Shown piece after piece: positions 1 to 12,496 of a DNA stretch of 64,000 nt. Source of the DNA: Amylostereum areolatum (Eukaryota > Basidiomycota > Agaricomycetes > Russulales > Stereaceae); assembly GCA_012932865.1 (NCBI GenBank), contig SAXG01000013.1, forward strand, positions 124,001 through 188,000, in the 5' to 3' direction. The position numbers and the translations under genes were made by a program. The notes beneath the pieces are model-generated. The model was not told the DNA's origin. It saw nothing but the letters and a program-made list of their open reading frames with translations, and ran no database searches. How positions within the stretch are numbered: position 1 is the stretch's first letter; each line of letters opens with the position of its first letter.

Positions 1-1668
1 AGACGGCAGGTTGGATTCGGCGTCGGACATCTTGTCGAAGGGGAGGGGGACGGGAGGAGATTGGGGAGTTCTTGATCAAGGCGGCGTAGGGTTTCTCGTC
101 GGCTTCTTCTGCTTCTTCAACTTCGTCCTCAACTGTTTTGGCAACAAGGAAGTCGGCGGGGGTGAGGAATTGCTGGTTATGATGCCACGACCAGTGACTT
201 GGACGGGACATGAACGAAGAGTGGGCTGCCACTAAACTACTGATGTCCTGGGGTTCCGTTTTGTTCCGTCTATAGGCGTACCACTTCCCAGTGTGTGTTG
301 TGGTTGATTCCTTCGGGACTTCGATTACAGTACGTCGACGGGGTTGGGGCGAGTTGGTGATGGGGGGTTCAGGAAGCGCTGTAGAAACGTCCGCAGCAGC
401 GGTGGCAAAATCCGATCTTCGACGTAGGGTTGTTCGTCGCGGTCGTCGAAGTACCAGTCTCGACGTTGCCGGTTTGGTTCGTCGTGCAACCAACGTACGG
501 ATTCCTTGTCTGCTGCGAGGTGAGGATATATAAGTATTCTTCGGGAAGTAGTCTCGAAAAAACACCTGGGGGAGGTTCGGAGTGGGGGGACAAGGGCTGT
601 GGAGGACGTGATGATGGTCTAGAAGAAGTCCGCCGCGATGGGGCGACGGCCAGGAGTTTCTTGGTAGGTAGCCGGCTTTTACGCCTGGCGGATCTTATGT
701 TCGGGTGGCGGCGCGAAGGGTCTTACCCTTGATGGTGGGACGGAGGAATGGTGGCGGGGTGGATTTCGGGGGTCCGGCGGGTAAACTGGGAGACGGAGGT
801 GAAAATGGTTGGAGGATCGGGTTGGGGGCGTCTTGAGAGGTAGTGTGGTTGAGGTGGGGCGTGGAGGGTGAATTCAAGGCGTTCGAGATCTACGGTGATG
901 CACGTAGTGATCCGGACGTATAGGGCGAGGACGACACGTACCGTGATCCTTGTGCCACCTCCACTCGAAGATGCGGAAGTTGAAGGCTGCGCGGTCCAGG
1001 ATCTTTCTTGCAGAGGTTCGTACGGGGGACGAGGCAGGCAGTTGACGGGTGACGGCGTCGGACCAAGGGTAGGGGAGTGGTGCGTCGTCGCGGGGGGTGA
1101 TCGGCTTTCCGTTGAACGGGAGGAAAGACCGTGCGTTCGGGAGGTCCGTGGTGGGAGTTTTTACGTCGTAGAGACGGGGCAGAGGTAGATGGAGAGAGGG
1201 GTGCGAGGTGGTAGGCGTAGGGGTTAGACTGTCCAGGTGTTCAGAAACGCAGTTTATGAGACCGATGAACCGCCTAAGTCGCGGAGATGGGAGGAGCGAG
1301 AAGAAAAATGATTCGAGAGTGCCGGGGGGGTCTAGGGTAGTGCAACGTGCGCTACAGTACCGTATGACGAGATGGACAGTCTAGGGAAAAGGGAAAGAGA
1401 AACACTGTCCTATATACAAGTGGGAACGATGTGCGATGCGATGCGATGCGATAGTGGTGCGAGCAGGGGGAACAATAGGAAAGGAGTCATGGGGCGGAGG
1501 ACGAAGGTCCGGAGCAGTGATGTCATAGATAAGGATGCGGAATCCCGCCTCGGAAGTCGGGGCAATGACGTCATTGAAGCATGTGATGCAAGGGAAAGTC
1601 ATGTGCTGTGGACACGTCGCGGGTACGAGGTCTGCAAACGAGAAGAGAGAAATGGAGCGATCGTGACA
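1..1668 (-). mobile_element. Ty3/gypsy element E3, 5' end (continues past the left edge)
   Basis: Reading leftwards on the minus strand this is an LTR (1668 to 1238), an 11-nt primer site, a long leader and the start of gag, whose initiation region lies at about 29-31. The whole stretch is the reverse complement of 48835-50490 with substitutions and small indels, so it belongs to the same family as elements E0 and E1. The leader frame that is nearly open in E1 is broken here by indels. Gag and pol lie outside the window. The target duplication cannot be tested because the other end is missing. Confidence 0.85.
1238..1668 (-). repeat. 5' LTR of gypsy element E3
   Basis: It begins and ends TG...CA and aligns along its length with the 423-bp LTRs at 46741, 48835 and 62727, with small indels that make it about 431 bp. 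The TATA-like box and the 11-nt self-complement (1373-1383 on the plus strand) are kept. The matching primer site lies just inside the element at 1225-1235. Confidence 0.85.
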
Positions 1669-4600
1669 ATGGATGGCTGGCGAATGAATGGTCGGTGAGA
1701 TGAATGATCGGTGACAGGGAGATAGATGGCCGGTGGATAGCGAGATGGATGGTCTGCGATGGCCAGATAGATGGGTGGAGAGGATGGTGGCCGGGTGTTA
1801 CATTGGCGAAAGTGTGTGCATGTCGCTTGGGGTGCGTACACCTGCCAGGTATTTCGGCAAAATTCTGAGGGGCGGGGGGCTGGGCGGCGAGAAATCACAA
1901 TTTTTACGCTGCGCAGCTGGATCCTGCGCCAGCGGTCTATAGGGCTAAATACAAGGGCAGGGGTGGGTGAAAAAATCATAATTTTTCTCACTGCGCGGCT
2001 AGATACCATGCCCCCTACCCACCAGGGACGACCCACTCACTATCGCTTGCCCCGCCGCGTCCATCTGCCACCGCCAGAATACGGTCACCGGACCCCTACA
2101 AGACCAATGACGAGATCCTCCGTGCCCACTGATGCCCTATGCTGGTTAAATATTTAGCCCATGGGGTGCCATAGGGCTTCTCCTAGCGGGACCCGTCGGC
2201 CAACGTCTGCTGGCATGGACCGACAGCACTTCTGCGTGTTCGCTCCATGTAGACCACATGGCTTGGTTGCAACATAGGGTCTTGAACCAGCGCCTCTATG
2301 GTTCTAAGAACAAAAACAATGTACGAGGACCCAGTTCTGAGCATTTAAAAGCGATTACAAGGGCATGAGCAAAAGGAGCCACAGGAAAGAAACTACAACA
2401 ACTACTGTTACCACTTGCGCTGGTAAACATGACTATGCTGCAGGAACCTCTATGGCCTCTGGGCCAGCTTTTTCATGATGGCGCGATACGTCCTCCGATG
2501 GGTTTAAGTAGGTCTTGATGATGTGGTCGACGTTGAAGAATGTCACAGATGTGTTCCTCGACAGGCAGAAGATTCCATCATCAGAGAGAAGCGCTGTTGG
2601 ACACTCGAGCTATGAACCCGTCCCATAGCAACCTTGCGGGCGTATTTGTTAAAAGCAAACTTCATCGCCAGGGCGGCTGGGGTTGTATTGCCACTCTTCC
2701 TCGGTTACGACCAAGGTTACCCGCGCCATGCATCCAGATCTTTGTCAGACATTGGAGGCCCCATAGTTTTAATGGTCTCGTTGTGGTTTTAACGGGGCCT
2801 CATGTGGGCCAGAAACGGACATATTTTCCTGCCAGCTATCGAAAGGCACTGTCAGTGATGTGAAGAAACTGGAGAGACCAGTGACCGTATAGCTAGGCTA
2901 GGTAGAGCGGGTCGGTCATTGAGATTGACTTCGGGGCGGCGGTTTACTCTTGCGGTGGGAAGAGTATTGCTTCAATCTTCTGCCCTGGGATGGCACTTTG
3001 GCCTTGCTTGGTCCGCTTGGCGTCTTGTTATCACCGAGGTCTCTTCTCAGCATCCCTGAAAACTATCCCATCCTGAGTGTGGTCCCCGCAACTGGAAGCT
3101 AGCTTGGATGGATAGTGTCGATCTTCTCTTCCATCTGGGTGAAATGCTGTGTTCATAGGCACGCTCCCTTTGATCTGCTCATGTTCCTCTCGATCCTTGG
3201 CAAGGGTGGTGCAATTGGATTCACAATAGTGTGGGGCATACTGGTTATGTGGTCGTTGGTCTAGTGGGTGCCGGCGGTGCTGAATCTATCCAACTCTCAT
3301 CCATACGAATATCGAAATACCTCCCGTCTTCATGTGCTGGAGGTTTTAGGATTTTCAACAGTTGGAGGTGGCGGTCGGGGGGCTTATGGATGAACCAGGA
3401 TGTTGGGGCAAAACCAGCGGAGCAGGAATGAGCAGGGGTTTTGGTATCAGTAGGTTGTTGTTCAGCGAGGCTATTCCAATGCTGCTGAGTTCGTTCAATT
3501 CCACCCTACCAATTTCTGTCTTAGCTGTGCATCCTGCTTCATGGGTCTTGCTGTTCAGCTGTGGGAGCATCCCAGGTTTTCATCTGGATGGCCCGGCAGC
3601 CCCTGGGCTCCCTCCAACTCTTTATATGCGCTTTGACTCCGCCTCCATCTCTTCAAGGACTTGTGGGGGGCGGGGGAAACTCCTGTGTTTTCTCCAGTGG
3701 TGATCCTTCTCTCCTGGTACACTTCTCAATGCGTCTCTGCAACATCTTTGACTGCCTCTTCCACCCCTCCTGTTCGACTTCGTGCTTTTCCACCTCTTGA
3801 TGTCTTCTGCCACTCTTCGACGTCTCGTTCTATTTAATACTCCTCAGTCAATCTTCTTTGCCTCCATCTCTTCGACATTGCTTCTGCACTCTCGGTGTTC
3901 TCTTGAGGTGTTTTGGTCCAATGGTGTGATATTCTTCTCTTCTCCAGTGTCTTAGATGCATATTCACTCAACGTCTCTGCAGTCAACTTCAAGATGGTGG
4001 CCTCAGTGGTGGCCTTCTCCTGCTCCATCTTGTTCAAAGACACCTCGCAAACTCCTCTTATATTGCGAGGACTTCTCGGTCGCCTTTATGTTCTTCTCCT
4101 GGGTGACGCAAGTTCCTTCTTCCCCCTCTAGTGTGTCGCTTTGAATCACTACTTGTGCTGGGTCACAAACCACTGATCACATTCCGTAGCGACGTCATTT
4201 TGCGGGTTCTCTCTCATGTTTTAAGGCCTCTGCATCGATACGAACCTATGCATCTTGTCAGTGCGGGTCAATGCTTCTCGCAGCATATTGTTTGGGCTCT
4301 CAAACGCTTTCCATTCGCCTCCGCATGGTTACCTTGCTTCCTTGATGTGGGTTTCATCTCCTCCCATACGTTTTCTTAGGCCCTCCTCAACGCACAATTG
4401 CTTGACTCTCATCCTCCTACGTGTTGAGCCTGCTTGACGTGATTCACCTCTCCTTGAGGCACTCCTCCCTCTCCTTTATTTGCCTCTTGCATGTCCTATT
4501 GTGACGTTCCTTTGTGCCTTTCTCAATGTGTCTTGGTGTAGGGCACCAAATGGAAGAGAGAATCTCCCTCCATCCCAACAGGTTCCTCGACCCTCTCCAG

Positions 4601-7600
4601 AATGACCTGGCCTATGGATGGGTTGCAGTTCTGTTATGCAAAGTAACTGAGGTCGGCGCTTGATCAGCCGGAGTAGAGGAGATGGTGGGCAGGGGAGGAA
4701 AAACCTCAGTGGGGAAACACAGTTCTCCAGCGACTTTGTGCTTTCTTCCGGTGTGGGAGGGTGTTAGGTGTTGATTTGCGAGCGGCGAGGAACAAAGAAA
4801 AGAGCGAAGCCTCAGGATTGTTCAGCCATTTGGCCTCCTCCGTAGCAATCACAAGGTCCCTGTGTGCCTGACTCAAACGTCGGCGTGTATAGTGGAGAGG
4901 GCAGAGGGGGGGTGGGGAAGAATGAGGCCGAAGAGATAACGAGGGGTGTGATAGATGAGATAAAGTCGAAACGACCAGTGGGGCATTCCCATGAAAGAAT
5001 CCCAAACCGAGCAAGAGTATCCATTACTCTCATGTTGCTTACATTTTTGTGGCGCCACAGAGTGTTGCAAGCCAGAGGAATCTTAGGGTCTCGAGGTCAC
5101 TGGGACAATTTATCGCTGCCGCTTCTTCTTAGTAAGTGTCGGCTCTGCCACAGGTTGCCAAGGACTTGTCGGTTGTGTGCATATGCAAGAAACTGTGGAC
5201 AGTGAGGTAGGGGACACACGGCGCCACGACCGGGACTATTATTTGACCATCATGAAAAACAATTAACAAGAAAGCCAACTCAGTATATTACCTCCTCATC
5301 GAAAGGGACTTGGTCACACCGAAGAGGTGTCCTCGAGGGTATCATTTTAAGGCCTGTGGTGTTAATTTGTGTTGTGCGCTTAAATGGATTGATGTTGACG
5401 GAAAGTCAATTTGGAAAACTGCCTCTTGATTGTATTGCTACTCAGGTATAGTGAGGGGTGGCCGTGGGGTAAGGGAGCAATGGGTATGCCGGGTGGCCAT
5501 GGGGGCGTGGACATTAATGAGAGTAGACGTGGAGGAGATGTAAATGGGGAGTGGGGCGTAGGTCGTTAACGACGGTGTTATATATTGATTTGTAAGAAAT
5601 GGAGGTCCCAAAGATAGGAGAGCCTTAAGACGTACTATTTTTCCAAGGTCACATAAGGACCTTGTGTAGACACATTACGGTTTGCACAATGTAATATTGA
5701 TCATCAATGTGGTGAGTTGTCTGAGGAGCCACGACTCCTATCTAGGTAGGATAGCCAGGCAGGAGGGTGTGTTAGGGGGTGAGTAGGCCAGAGGCATGCA
5801 GCCAGGGTAGAAGGTCTAGAGAAGGAGTTAGCGCATATTGAATCCAGGGAGATCGATCTCGTTCCCAGTCCACCAATACTTACATAATTATTTTTTTTAT
5901 TAATGATAAACACAAACCGGCTGCTCTGTTTGCGCTCCCATGTCTACTTATTTCAGCGGGAAGAACCCTGAGCATCTAATGAGGATATGGGTTACCATCT
6001 GATAATATGGGGCCCAGGCACACCATATTATGGCCTACTTGATGGAGATGTTTGAGTAGTAAGAGATGGATGAAGGTAGTCCTGTGCGGGAGATGAAGGG
6101 TGATGGCGCCCAGATCAGTAGTGGGTATTGCTCACTAGATAACCATCCTCCTCGACCTCACCGAGTATATTGAATGTGGCACGTATGGAGAAACGTGTCA
6201 TTGCATAGTGTTGGCACAAGCGGAAAGTGTGTGAGCAAGGGACCATCTAAGTACATGGGCTCAACAACGAAAACCGGTTGCTGTCGACAGATGTCAACTA
6301 GGATCCAGAGTTCTGGTCAGCCGCACAGTTTGCTTCAAGCGTGAACCGGCGTCATGGTAAAAATCGTACTTGACCGAGGTATGAGGTGGGGCTCGAGCCA
6401 GCATTGGGTAATTGCACAGCGGGGGAAGCATAATCACAGAGGCAAGGGGCCAGAGAGGGGATTAGCAGGTCTGAAGAGGAGTTCAAGCCAGTACTGGAGA
6501 ATAAAGACACAGGCAGAGGAGGAAAGATAAGATGATGAGAAAGGGCGAGAATAGCCTCCGAGACGGAGGGACTCGGCATCTCGATGGGTCCTGGTCTGTT
6601 TGCACCGTAACATAAAGCGCAAAAAGTATATGGTGAACGTTCAATGTCAACAGTGATTATACAACCGGCAAAGAGTGCTTAGACAAGAACATTGTGAGCG
6701 CCAGAGTTAACACGTCAAGCTCGGAGGGAAAAAATGCAAGTGATGAAGGATTGATCAGTAAGATGATGACAGAACGGTAAAGATGGAAGATAGAAGGCAA
6801 AGGAGTGTGCGAGCAGAGAATGTGAAACGGCCCGAGCCGTTCAAGGAGCCGTCGAGGGCGAGAAGAAAAGTAAGGAGTTAAGCCAAAATGATAGGTAGAT
6901 GATGAAAATATATGTAAGAAAGTTCGTAAAGATTCTAGGTCGGTGTGAGGTACCGCTTTTGCCATCAGAGAAGCGCTTGGGGATCTCTCTCGACCATGGG
7001 ATGGTCAGTGTGACGACAACATGTCAATAGCCCCTATACTTTTCCTCAAAGGGACTTACGCCTTTTCATTTTATACTGCGATGTGGGTGGAGGGACATTG
7101 TTTTGGACTGGGGATTATGACTGGGTCGGTCACGTGACTAAGCACGTGTTTATCACATGATTTGCACACCTGATTTCGGACTTTGGAAACTCGCTTTACA
7201 CGCACAGCATAGAATCAGCGCACAGGATTGGTTAGGACTGATTTATATGGATTTATGGACTTAGGATATTTATGTGGGGTCAAGGGGCTCTGAAGTGGTC
7301 GCCCTAGTAGTGATAAAAAGGAAGTGCATTTGTACGCGAGCCTAGGTCCTCATCTCGACTCTCTTGGTCTTGGAACAGGTAAGCAGTGGTTCTACTGTAT
7401 CATTAGAAACTGTGGACTAATGCTAAAACTGGAGTCTTTTTTAGATAGTCGTTGCAGTGCCTAAGTAAGTGGCCCCTGCGGCTTCGCCGCGTGAACGTCT
7501 GTGTAGTCCTGCTTTTGAGGAGGTTGAATTCGAGTTCGGTTTATTATTTTGCTGGTGTGTGTTGTACATGTACGGAACAGTGATCGACTCCGTACGTCAC

Positions 7601-8470
7601 ATTAGGCGAGATTCTCTGTTGTGCACCCTGCTCAGAGAGGAGAGCTGTGCGACAAGTAGTTCCCTTCATGTTTGAGTCCCCAGTGAGCCCACACCTTCAC
7701 TGTAACGCGCAATTCACACGGATAGCAAGTTAATGGTCCGTACCAATCACAGCGTGGCGCATTTGGAGTGAAACCTTTGGGCAGATATGTACACGAGGCT
7801 ACCACTTGTTTTGCCTTTACCAGGGTGTGGAACGCCGTCGATTCTTGAAGTTGCACCTTTAGTGTAGGAGCTTGTGAACGTGGCTTTTGAACCGGGCAAC
7901 AATTACTGGTTGCCACTGCAAAAAAACCCCCTGTGAGATGTGCTATTGTCGAAACGTCCCCACAAACAGGCTGAGGAGGCTGAGGAAAATAAGGGGGTGG
8001 GTAGAGAATCGTGAACCTGTGAGGATTAAAGTGCCTGTGATAGGCAAACAAAGTTGGGAAATCTTTTGGTTCATGTTTGCACTACCGGGGCCATCCCTTG
8101 GTTAGGCCGAGAAGTATCCCTGCCTTAACCTTCCAACCGTTCCCTCGACCACCACCAGGACAAGCCAGTCCTGCGTACCTTAACTAGACGAGTATTTCAA
8201 TTAAGCGATTGACCTACTCGATACGATCTTATCAGTCGACTTTGAACTTTGGGATCAACCAACGCTACTACTATCAAACCCGACAACTCCGACGCCTCCT
8301 ACTTCTCTTTGATTGAGCTCCCACGAAACGACATGGGACACTGATCAGCTCCAACTGCTCCTCCAAGTCTTGGTACACACTGGAGAACTCAATAACACGA
8401 TGGCCAGCATCATACGGCGGTTGGGCTGGCGAACATCACATCACAATGGACACAAAGGCGCACAGTAGTT
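1669..8470. other. Unassigned region; no gene recognised
   Basis: No reading frame here has recognisable domains. 1680-1800 is low-complexity sequence built on GATGG/GATAGATGG. 1890-2000 holds a degenerate direct repeat around an AATTTTT core followed by CTGCGC. On the minus strand, 4540 down to 3600 translates in several frames to Lys/Glu/Arg-rich, coiled-coil-like stretches split by stops; this may be a decayed gene but I cannot name it. A 139-codon minus-strand frame at 7632-8051 has no recognisable motif. 7130-7170 has CACGTG and other palindromic hexamers. The tail near 8290-8470 may be decayed upstream sequence of the gag fragment that follows. Confidence 0.4.
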
Positions 8471-8674
8471 GAGTAGCAGCCCTCTAGTACAAACCCTGTT
8501 CAGGATCTCTGGTTTTGGAGACACAACCAGGAACTTGTCACACCCCTCGACTTCCAAGTTGCGTGTGAAGTCCAAGTTGAGCTTGACAAAGCTGAAGAAC
8601 ATTGCAAGGAACTCCGACGCCAACAAGAAGCAGCCTTCACCCGATCCCTCGACGTCGCCCTCCCCGCTGACAAA

Positions 8675-9682
8675 ATGTCCGATAAAGAAACCAAACCCTC
8701 GACCCCCTCCAAGCGAGAGATCGGCCTCAAGCCAAAGCTGTTTAAAGGCGATAGACGTGATACCCTCTGGTTCTCCCTCAAGCTCCGCATGTTCCTGCGC
8801 ATTAACAAAGATATTTACGCCACAGATGACGCGAAGATGATGCTCCTCCTCAGCCTGATGGAGAATGACAAAGCGAAAGCCTAGACCACGCATCACCGCA
8901 TGGAGCTCTTTGACGATGAAGACAAGAAGGAGGACACCAAAAGCCTCAGCCTCCTGGCCCTGGCGCTCCACTACAGCACCTACACGGAGCTCTTCGAGAA
9001 GTTCAACAAAGAGTTCATACTTATCGAGCCAAAGATGGAAGCTCAGTGTAAGATCAATGAGCTCACAATGACCACCTGGGATGTCACTGACTTTATCACT
9101 GAGTTCGAGATGCTGGCAACCATGTCAGAATACGACGAGGAAGCGCTGATCCACTTCTTCAAGAAAGGACTACAGTGAGAACTCGGCAAGCAGGTGGCCC
9201 GGTCGTACCCATTCCCCACTGACCTTGCGGAGTGGAAGGAGTGCGTCCGCCGCATCAACCACCAATGGCTCGAAGAGAATCCGGAGAGGAAGAGCAGTCA
9301 GTCCAAGGGGGCTGTCATGCTCACCTCGATCAGTTTGGCCAATAACTCCTTTTCACGCCGAGTCAGCGCCTTCACCAACACCTCAACCCGCTCTGCAAAG
9401 CTGACAGATGATGAGCGTGCAAAGATGATGCATGAGGGCAAGTGCTTCATGTGTCGACAGGCTGGTCACGTCTCCTGCGACTGCCCCAACCGTGACTCGA
9501 GCGTGCAACAGGTGGGCGCAGTGGAGACTAAATCCAAGACTCCTTTCCCACCTGCGAGCACGGCTTCACCCACTGCAAAAGCAGTTCCCGACCCATCCAA
9601 AACCATCGTGGCAATCACCCGCCAGCTGAAGAATCTGGATGCGGAAGGTAAGGAGCAGGCAGTGGCACTTGGTGGGGAGTAG
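8675..9682 (+). pseudogene. gag: Decayed gypsy gag fragment
   Basis: One reading frame from the ATG at 8675 matches the gag of E1 (50466-51491) codon for codon over most of its length, including the MSD start, the FKGDRRDTL block and a CCHC knuckle of the form CFMCRQAGHVSCDC. Two in-frame stops break it: TAG at 8882-8884, where E1 has Trp, and TGA at 9176-9178, where E1 has Arg. Similarity ends at about 9670, before the gag-pol overlap, and no LTR or pol adjoins. It diverges more from E1 than E3 does, so it is an older insertion or a sister subfamily. Non-functional. Confidence 0.85.
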
Positions 9683-9765
9683 GCCATTGCGAGCATGGCA
9701 GTACGGTTCCTCACATTTTAAGTTCTCAGGTCAAATGTTGTGCATTAAAGTTTTTTTTACAGAGA

Positions 9766-10245
9766 GTGTTCATCCTTTTTGTAGTCTCTGTTCATCTTTT
9801 TTGTAGTCAGGTTTCATCCTTTTTGTAGTCAGGTTTCATCCTTTTTGTAGTCCGTGTTCATCTTTTTTGAACCCGAGTGTTCATCTTTTTTGTAGTCAGG
9901 TTTCATCCTTTTTGTGGTCAGTGTTCATCTTTTTTGAACCCGGGTGTTCATCCTTTTTGTAGTCAGGTTTTATCCTTTTTGTAGTCAGTGTTCACCTTTT
10001 TTGAACCCGGGTGTTCATCCTTTTTGTAGGCAGTGTTCATCATTTTTTGCAGGCATAGTTAAAAATTTTGCAACCAGGGTGTTCACATTTTTTGTATGTA
10101 GGATTCAAATTTTCGAACTGTGGGGGCAAGGTATTTCAACCCAGGTGTTCAACTTTTTTGGAAGGAGCGTCCAGCTTTCGGCTAGGCGGGGGTACCCGTT
10201 TTATAGTCAGTGTTCATTCTTTTTGTAGGCAGGGTTTAGTCTTTT
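9766..10245 (+). repeat. 22-bp minisatellite array, first half
   Basis: About 20 degenerate tandem units of 21-23 bp follow the pattern GTGTTCATCCTTTTTGTAGTCA. Variants replace the second half with TTTTTTGAACCCGG. Units become more diverged after about 10040. No coding role is inferred. Confidence 0.85.
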
Positions 10246-10334
10246 GGAAAGCAGGGGCCCTAAACTCTTGCAACCCCTTACCAACCGGGTGCGAAACAAT
10301 TGAACCTCTCCTACAAACAACTGGCCCACCCGTC

Positions 10335-10680
10335 TTCGAAGAGGTGAACACTCCTCACACAAATTGCAAACACCGGGATACAAGAAGATGAACCCTCTCC
10401 ACAAAAAAGTTGAACACCTGCACACAAAAAAGATGAAGCTTTCTACACAGAATGTAAACACCAGGGTACAAAGAGGTGAACACTGCCTACAAAAGGTTAG
10501 AACACCCGGATACAAAAAAAGATAAACTCTCTCCACAAAGATTGGAACATCCTGGCACAAAAAATGCTGAACCCTCCCTCAAAAAAGTTGAACACTTGGG
10601 TACAAAAAGATGAACCCTCCAAACGAAAAAGTTGAACACCCGGGTACAAAAAGATAAACACTGCCTACCAAAGTTGAATT
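10335..10680 (-). repeat. 22-bp minisatellite array, inverted half
   Basis: The same unit appears in reverse complement (for example GGGTACAAAAAGATGAAC), so with the preceding array it forms a large imperfect inverted repeat with a centre of about 90 bp at 10246-10334. Confidence 0.8.
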
Positions 10681-11098
10681 ACCTTTTACATGGGTTATTT
10701 GCGCTGGTAGGCATGGCATAGCCGAAGACATCCTCAACAAGGCTGTTGAAGAAGAAGTGAATAGTATGTGCTTCCGCAATAACCTATGCCGTCCTATCAC
10801 TGCAGCCTACAGAGAACAGGAAGCCGGAGAAGTTCTTTGTCGACGAGTTCTTTGAAAATCCTGAGATCGTCACATGCCATTACCTTATCAACCATGTTTG
10901 GCGTGTGTAGTACAAATATCGTCAGAAGGACCAGAAGATTTAGGAACTTACTGAGGAGGTCAATAGGTAACTTGACGTTCTATTCATTGCATATGTATTA
11001 ACACCTTCTTCCCACTAGACTTGAATCCATTATTCGGGCTCAGGAGGAATGCATAAATAGTACTCCTGAACAACAGGCTTAATGAATAGGCTACGTTA
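10681..11098. other. Unassigned stretch between satellite and Helitron
   Basis: Short plus-strand pieces look codon-like in two alternating frames (for example FFVDEFFENPEIV near 10830-10870), which suggests a frameshifted remnant of a gene. Nothing is recognised. The Helitron 3' terminus should lie in or near here; CTAG occurs at 11020-11023 but no convincing terminal hairpin precedes it. Confidence 0.3.
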
Positions 11099-12082
11099 TC
11101 AAAGGATCGTATAAATGAGAAGCACTGCCTTATAGCTCCTAATACGGTACACATCTTCGAGCTGTGTGAATTTGCCCTCTGCTCGACAATTGCCACCTGT
11201 CTTGATCCCATCATAGTACCAAGTCTCACCGGCACCTGTAAGTAATCTACATACAAAATGGTTTCCATCCCAATATACGATCCCCTTCAGTCTATAGGTA
11301 TGTTTCACATTGTCAACCTCTATCGTCATCTACTGCCTGATTTTCACCAGGGTAAATCCATCTTCTGAACTCGACACATCGAGCAGAGGAGGGGGATACT
11401 CTCCCAATATGGTCTTCTTGCTAAGATAATGACCACATACTCTACACTCCTGAGCAGTTCTGTTAACATCCACCTGCCGCATCAGATCTGCTGCCACAGT
11501 ATGTGGGCCATCATTTGAGAGAAACCAATGAGCAACATGCCTTTCGCGCACACTGTCTACAGTGTGACATGGCTTGCAATAATGTTCCTGCCTTAGTGGA
11601 TACCTCCTACTGGTGAACAGCTTTTGTGCCAAGCTTGGAAGGTTAGTACCTTGTCTCCCAGTGACTGGGAATACCTCCGGGCTTACCTCATTCATCATAG
11701 AGTGAATCCTGTCCTTTCCCTCATCAACATGTTTCCAGTCGCCATCTTGGTCTGTGAGAGTCCAATCTGCTGAGAGTGTGGCAAGGTAATTGTTCATCGG
11801 CTTTACATTAGTATGCCAAGCATCTTTCCTTTCACACCATAACTGATACAGAATAGTCAGGACACTATCAAATGCACAACTCCAGGTTTCAGCATTCCAA
11901 GAAATTCCACGAGGGCCTGATACCTGACTTCCTTGTACATGTCTTCTCTTTATCCTTCCTCCTTGTGTCTCGCTCACAGCATTCAGCTTCTGGCTTCCAG
12001 CTGCAGGGAGATAGACAATACCTTCATGTGCATCACATTTCCACTTTTGACCCTCAAGAGCCTTCGTACGTGCCTCAGTTAC
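11099..12082 (-). pseudogene. Helitron C-terminal cysteine-peptidase-like domain
   Basis: In the helicase frame, after removing the TRIM and one copy of its duplication, the protein continues into a 320-residue domain. It contains TWSCAFDSVLTIL (candidate catalytic Cys at 11876-11878), two CxxC pairs (zinc-binding-like, near 11570 and 11440), GNHFVCRLL (candidate His at 11258-11260) and WYYDG (candidate Asp at 11210-11212). A Cys...His...Asp order with these surroundings resembles papain-fold peptidases of the USP/OTU type. A TAG at 11330-11332 separates the Cys half from the His half. The fold is inferred from motif order only. Confidence 0.6.
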
Positions 12083-12128
12083 TGTTGAAAACACAGAGGG
12101 ACCTTCAGTCATAAAGTGAAACACAAAG

Positions 12129-12202
12129 TGGACTGGCCGGGGATTGAACCCAGGACCTCCCATATTCTAGAAGGGTGCTCTAACCAACTGAGCTACCTGT
12201 CC
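12129..12202 (-). tRNA. tRNA-like sequence in TRIM 1 LTR
   Basis: 74 nt fold as a class I cloverleaf: acceptor GGACAGG/CCAGTCC (one A-A mismatch), D stem GCTC/GAGC, anticodon stem CCCTT/ATGGG (one T-T mismatch), 5-nt variable loop, T stem CTGGG/CCCGG with loop TTCAATC, discriminator A. A-box and B-box matches (GGTTCAATCCC) suggest Pol III promoter potential. The literal anticodon would be AGA, but Ser tRNAs have a long variable arm, so the isotype is unassigned and a translational role is unlikely. Confidence 0.6.
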
Positions 12203-12422
12203 GATAGTGGGAACAGGTTGGTAGTTGATATAGAGAATATCACCGAGCTCTGATTGTGTGCAACAGGCCAGGGCTTAGCCTTATTTCAACACACCCCCGT
12301 AAGACCAGGCCTGATGTGATCTTAGGCACTCGCCACTTGTGCCCAACAGTAATCATGAAGGCGGGTGCTGCTACCATGTTGAAAACACAGAGGGACCTTC
12401 AGTCATAAAGTGAAACACAAAG

Positions 12423-12496
12423 TGGACTGGCCGGGGATTGAACCCAGGACCTCCCATATTCTAGAAGGGTGCTCTAACCAACTGAGCTACCTGTCC
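12423..12496 (-). tRNA. tRNA-like sequence in TRIM 1 second LTR
   Basis: Looks identical to the copy at 12129-12202, as expected for the paired LTR. Confidence 0.6.

Noticed and set aside
3622..4130. Coiled-coil gene on the minus strand
   Set aside because: Glu/Lys/Arg-rich stretches occur in several frames, but stops and frame changes are frequent and no start, intron set or family could be identified.
11020..11023. CTAG as the Helitron 3' terminus
   Set aside because: A four-base match is weak and I could not see the terminal hairpin expected a few bases upstream of a real end.
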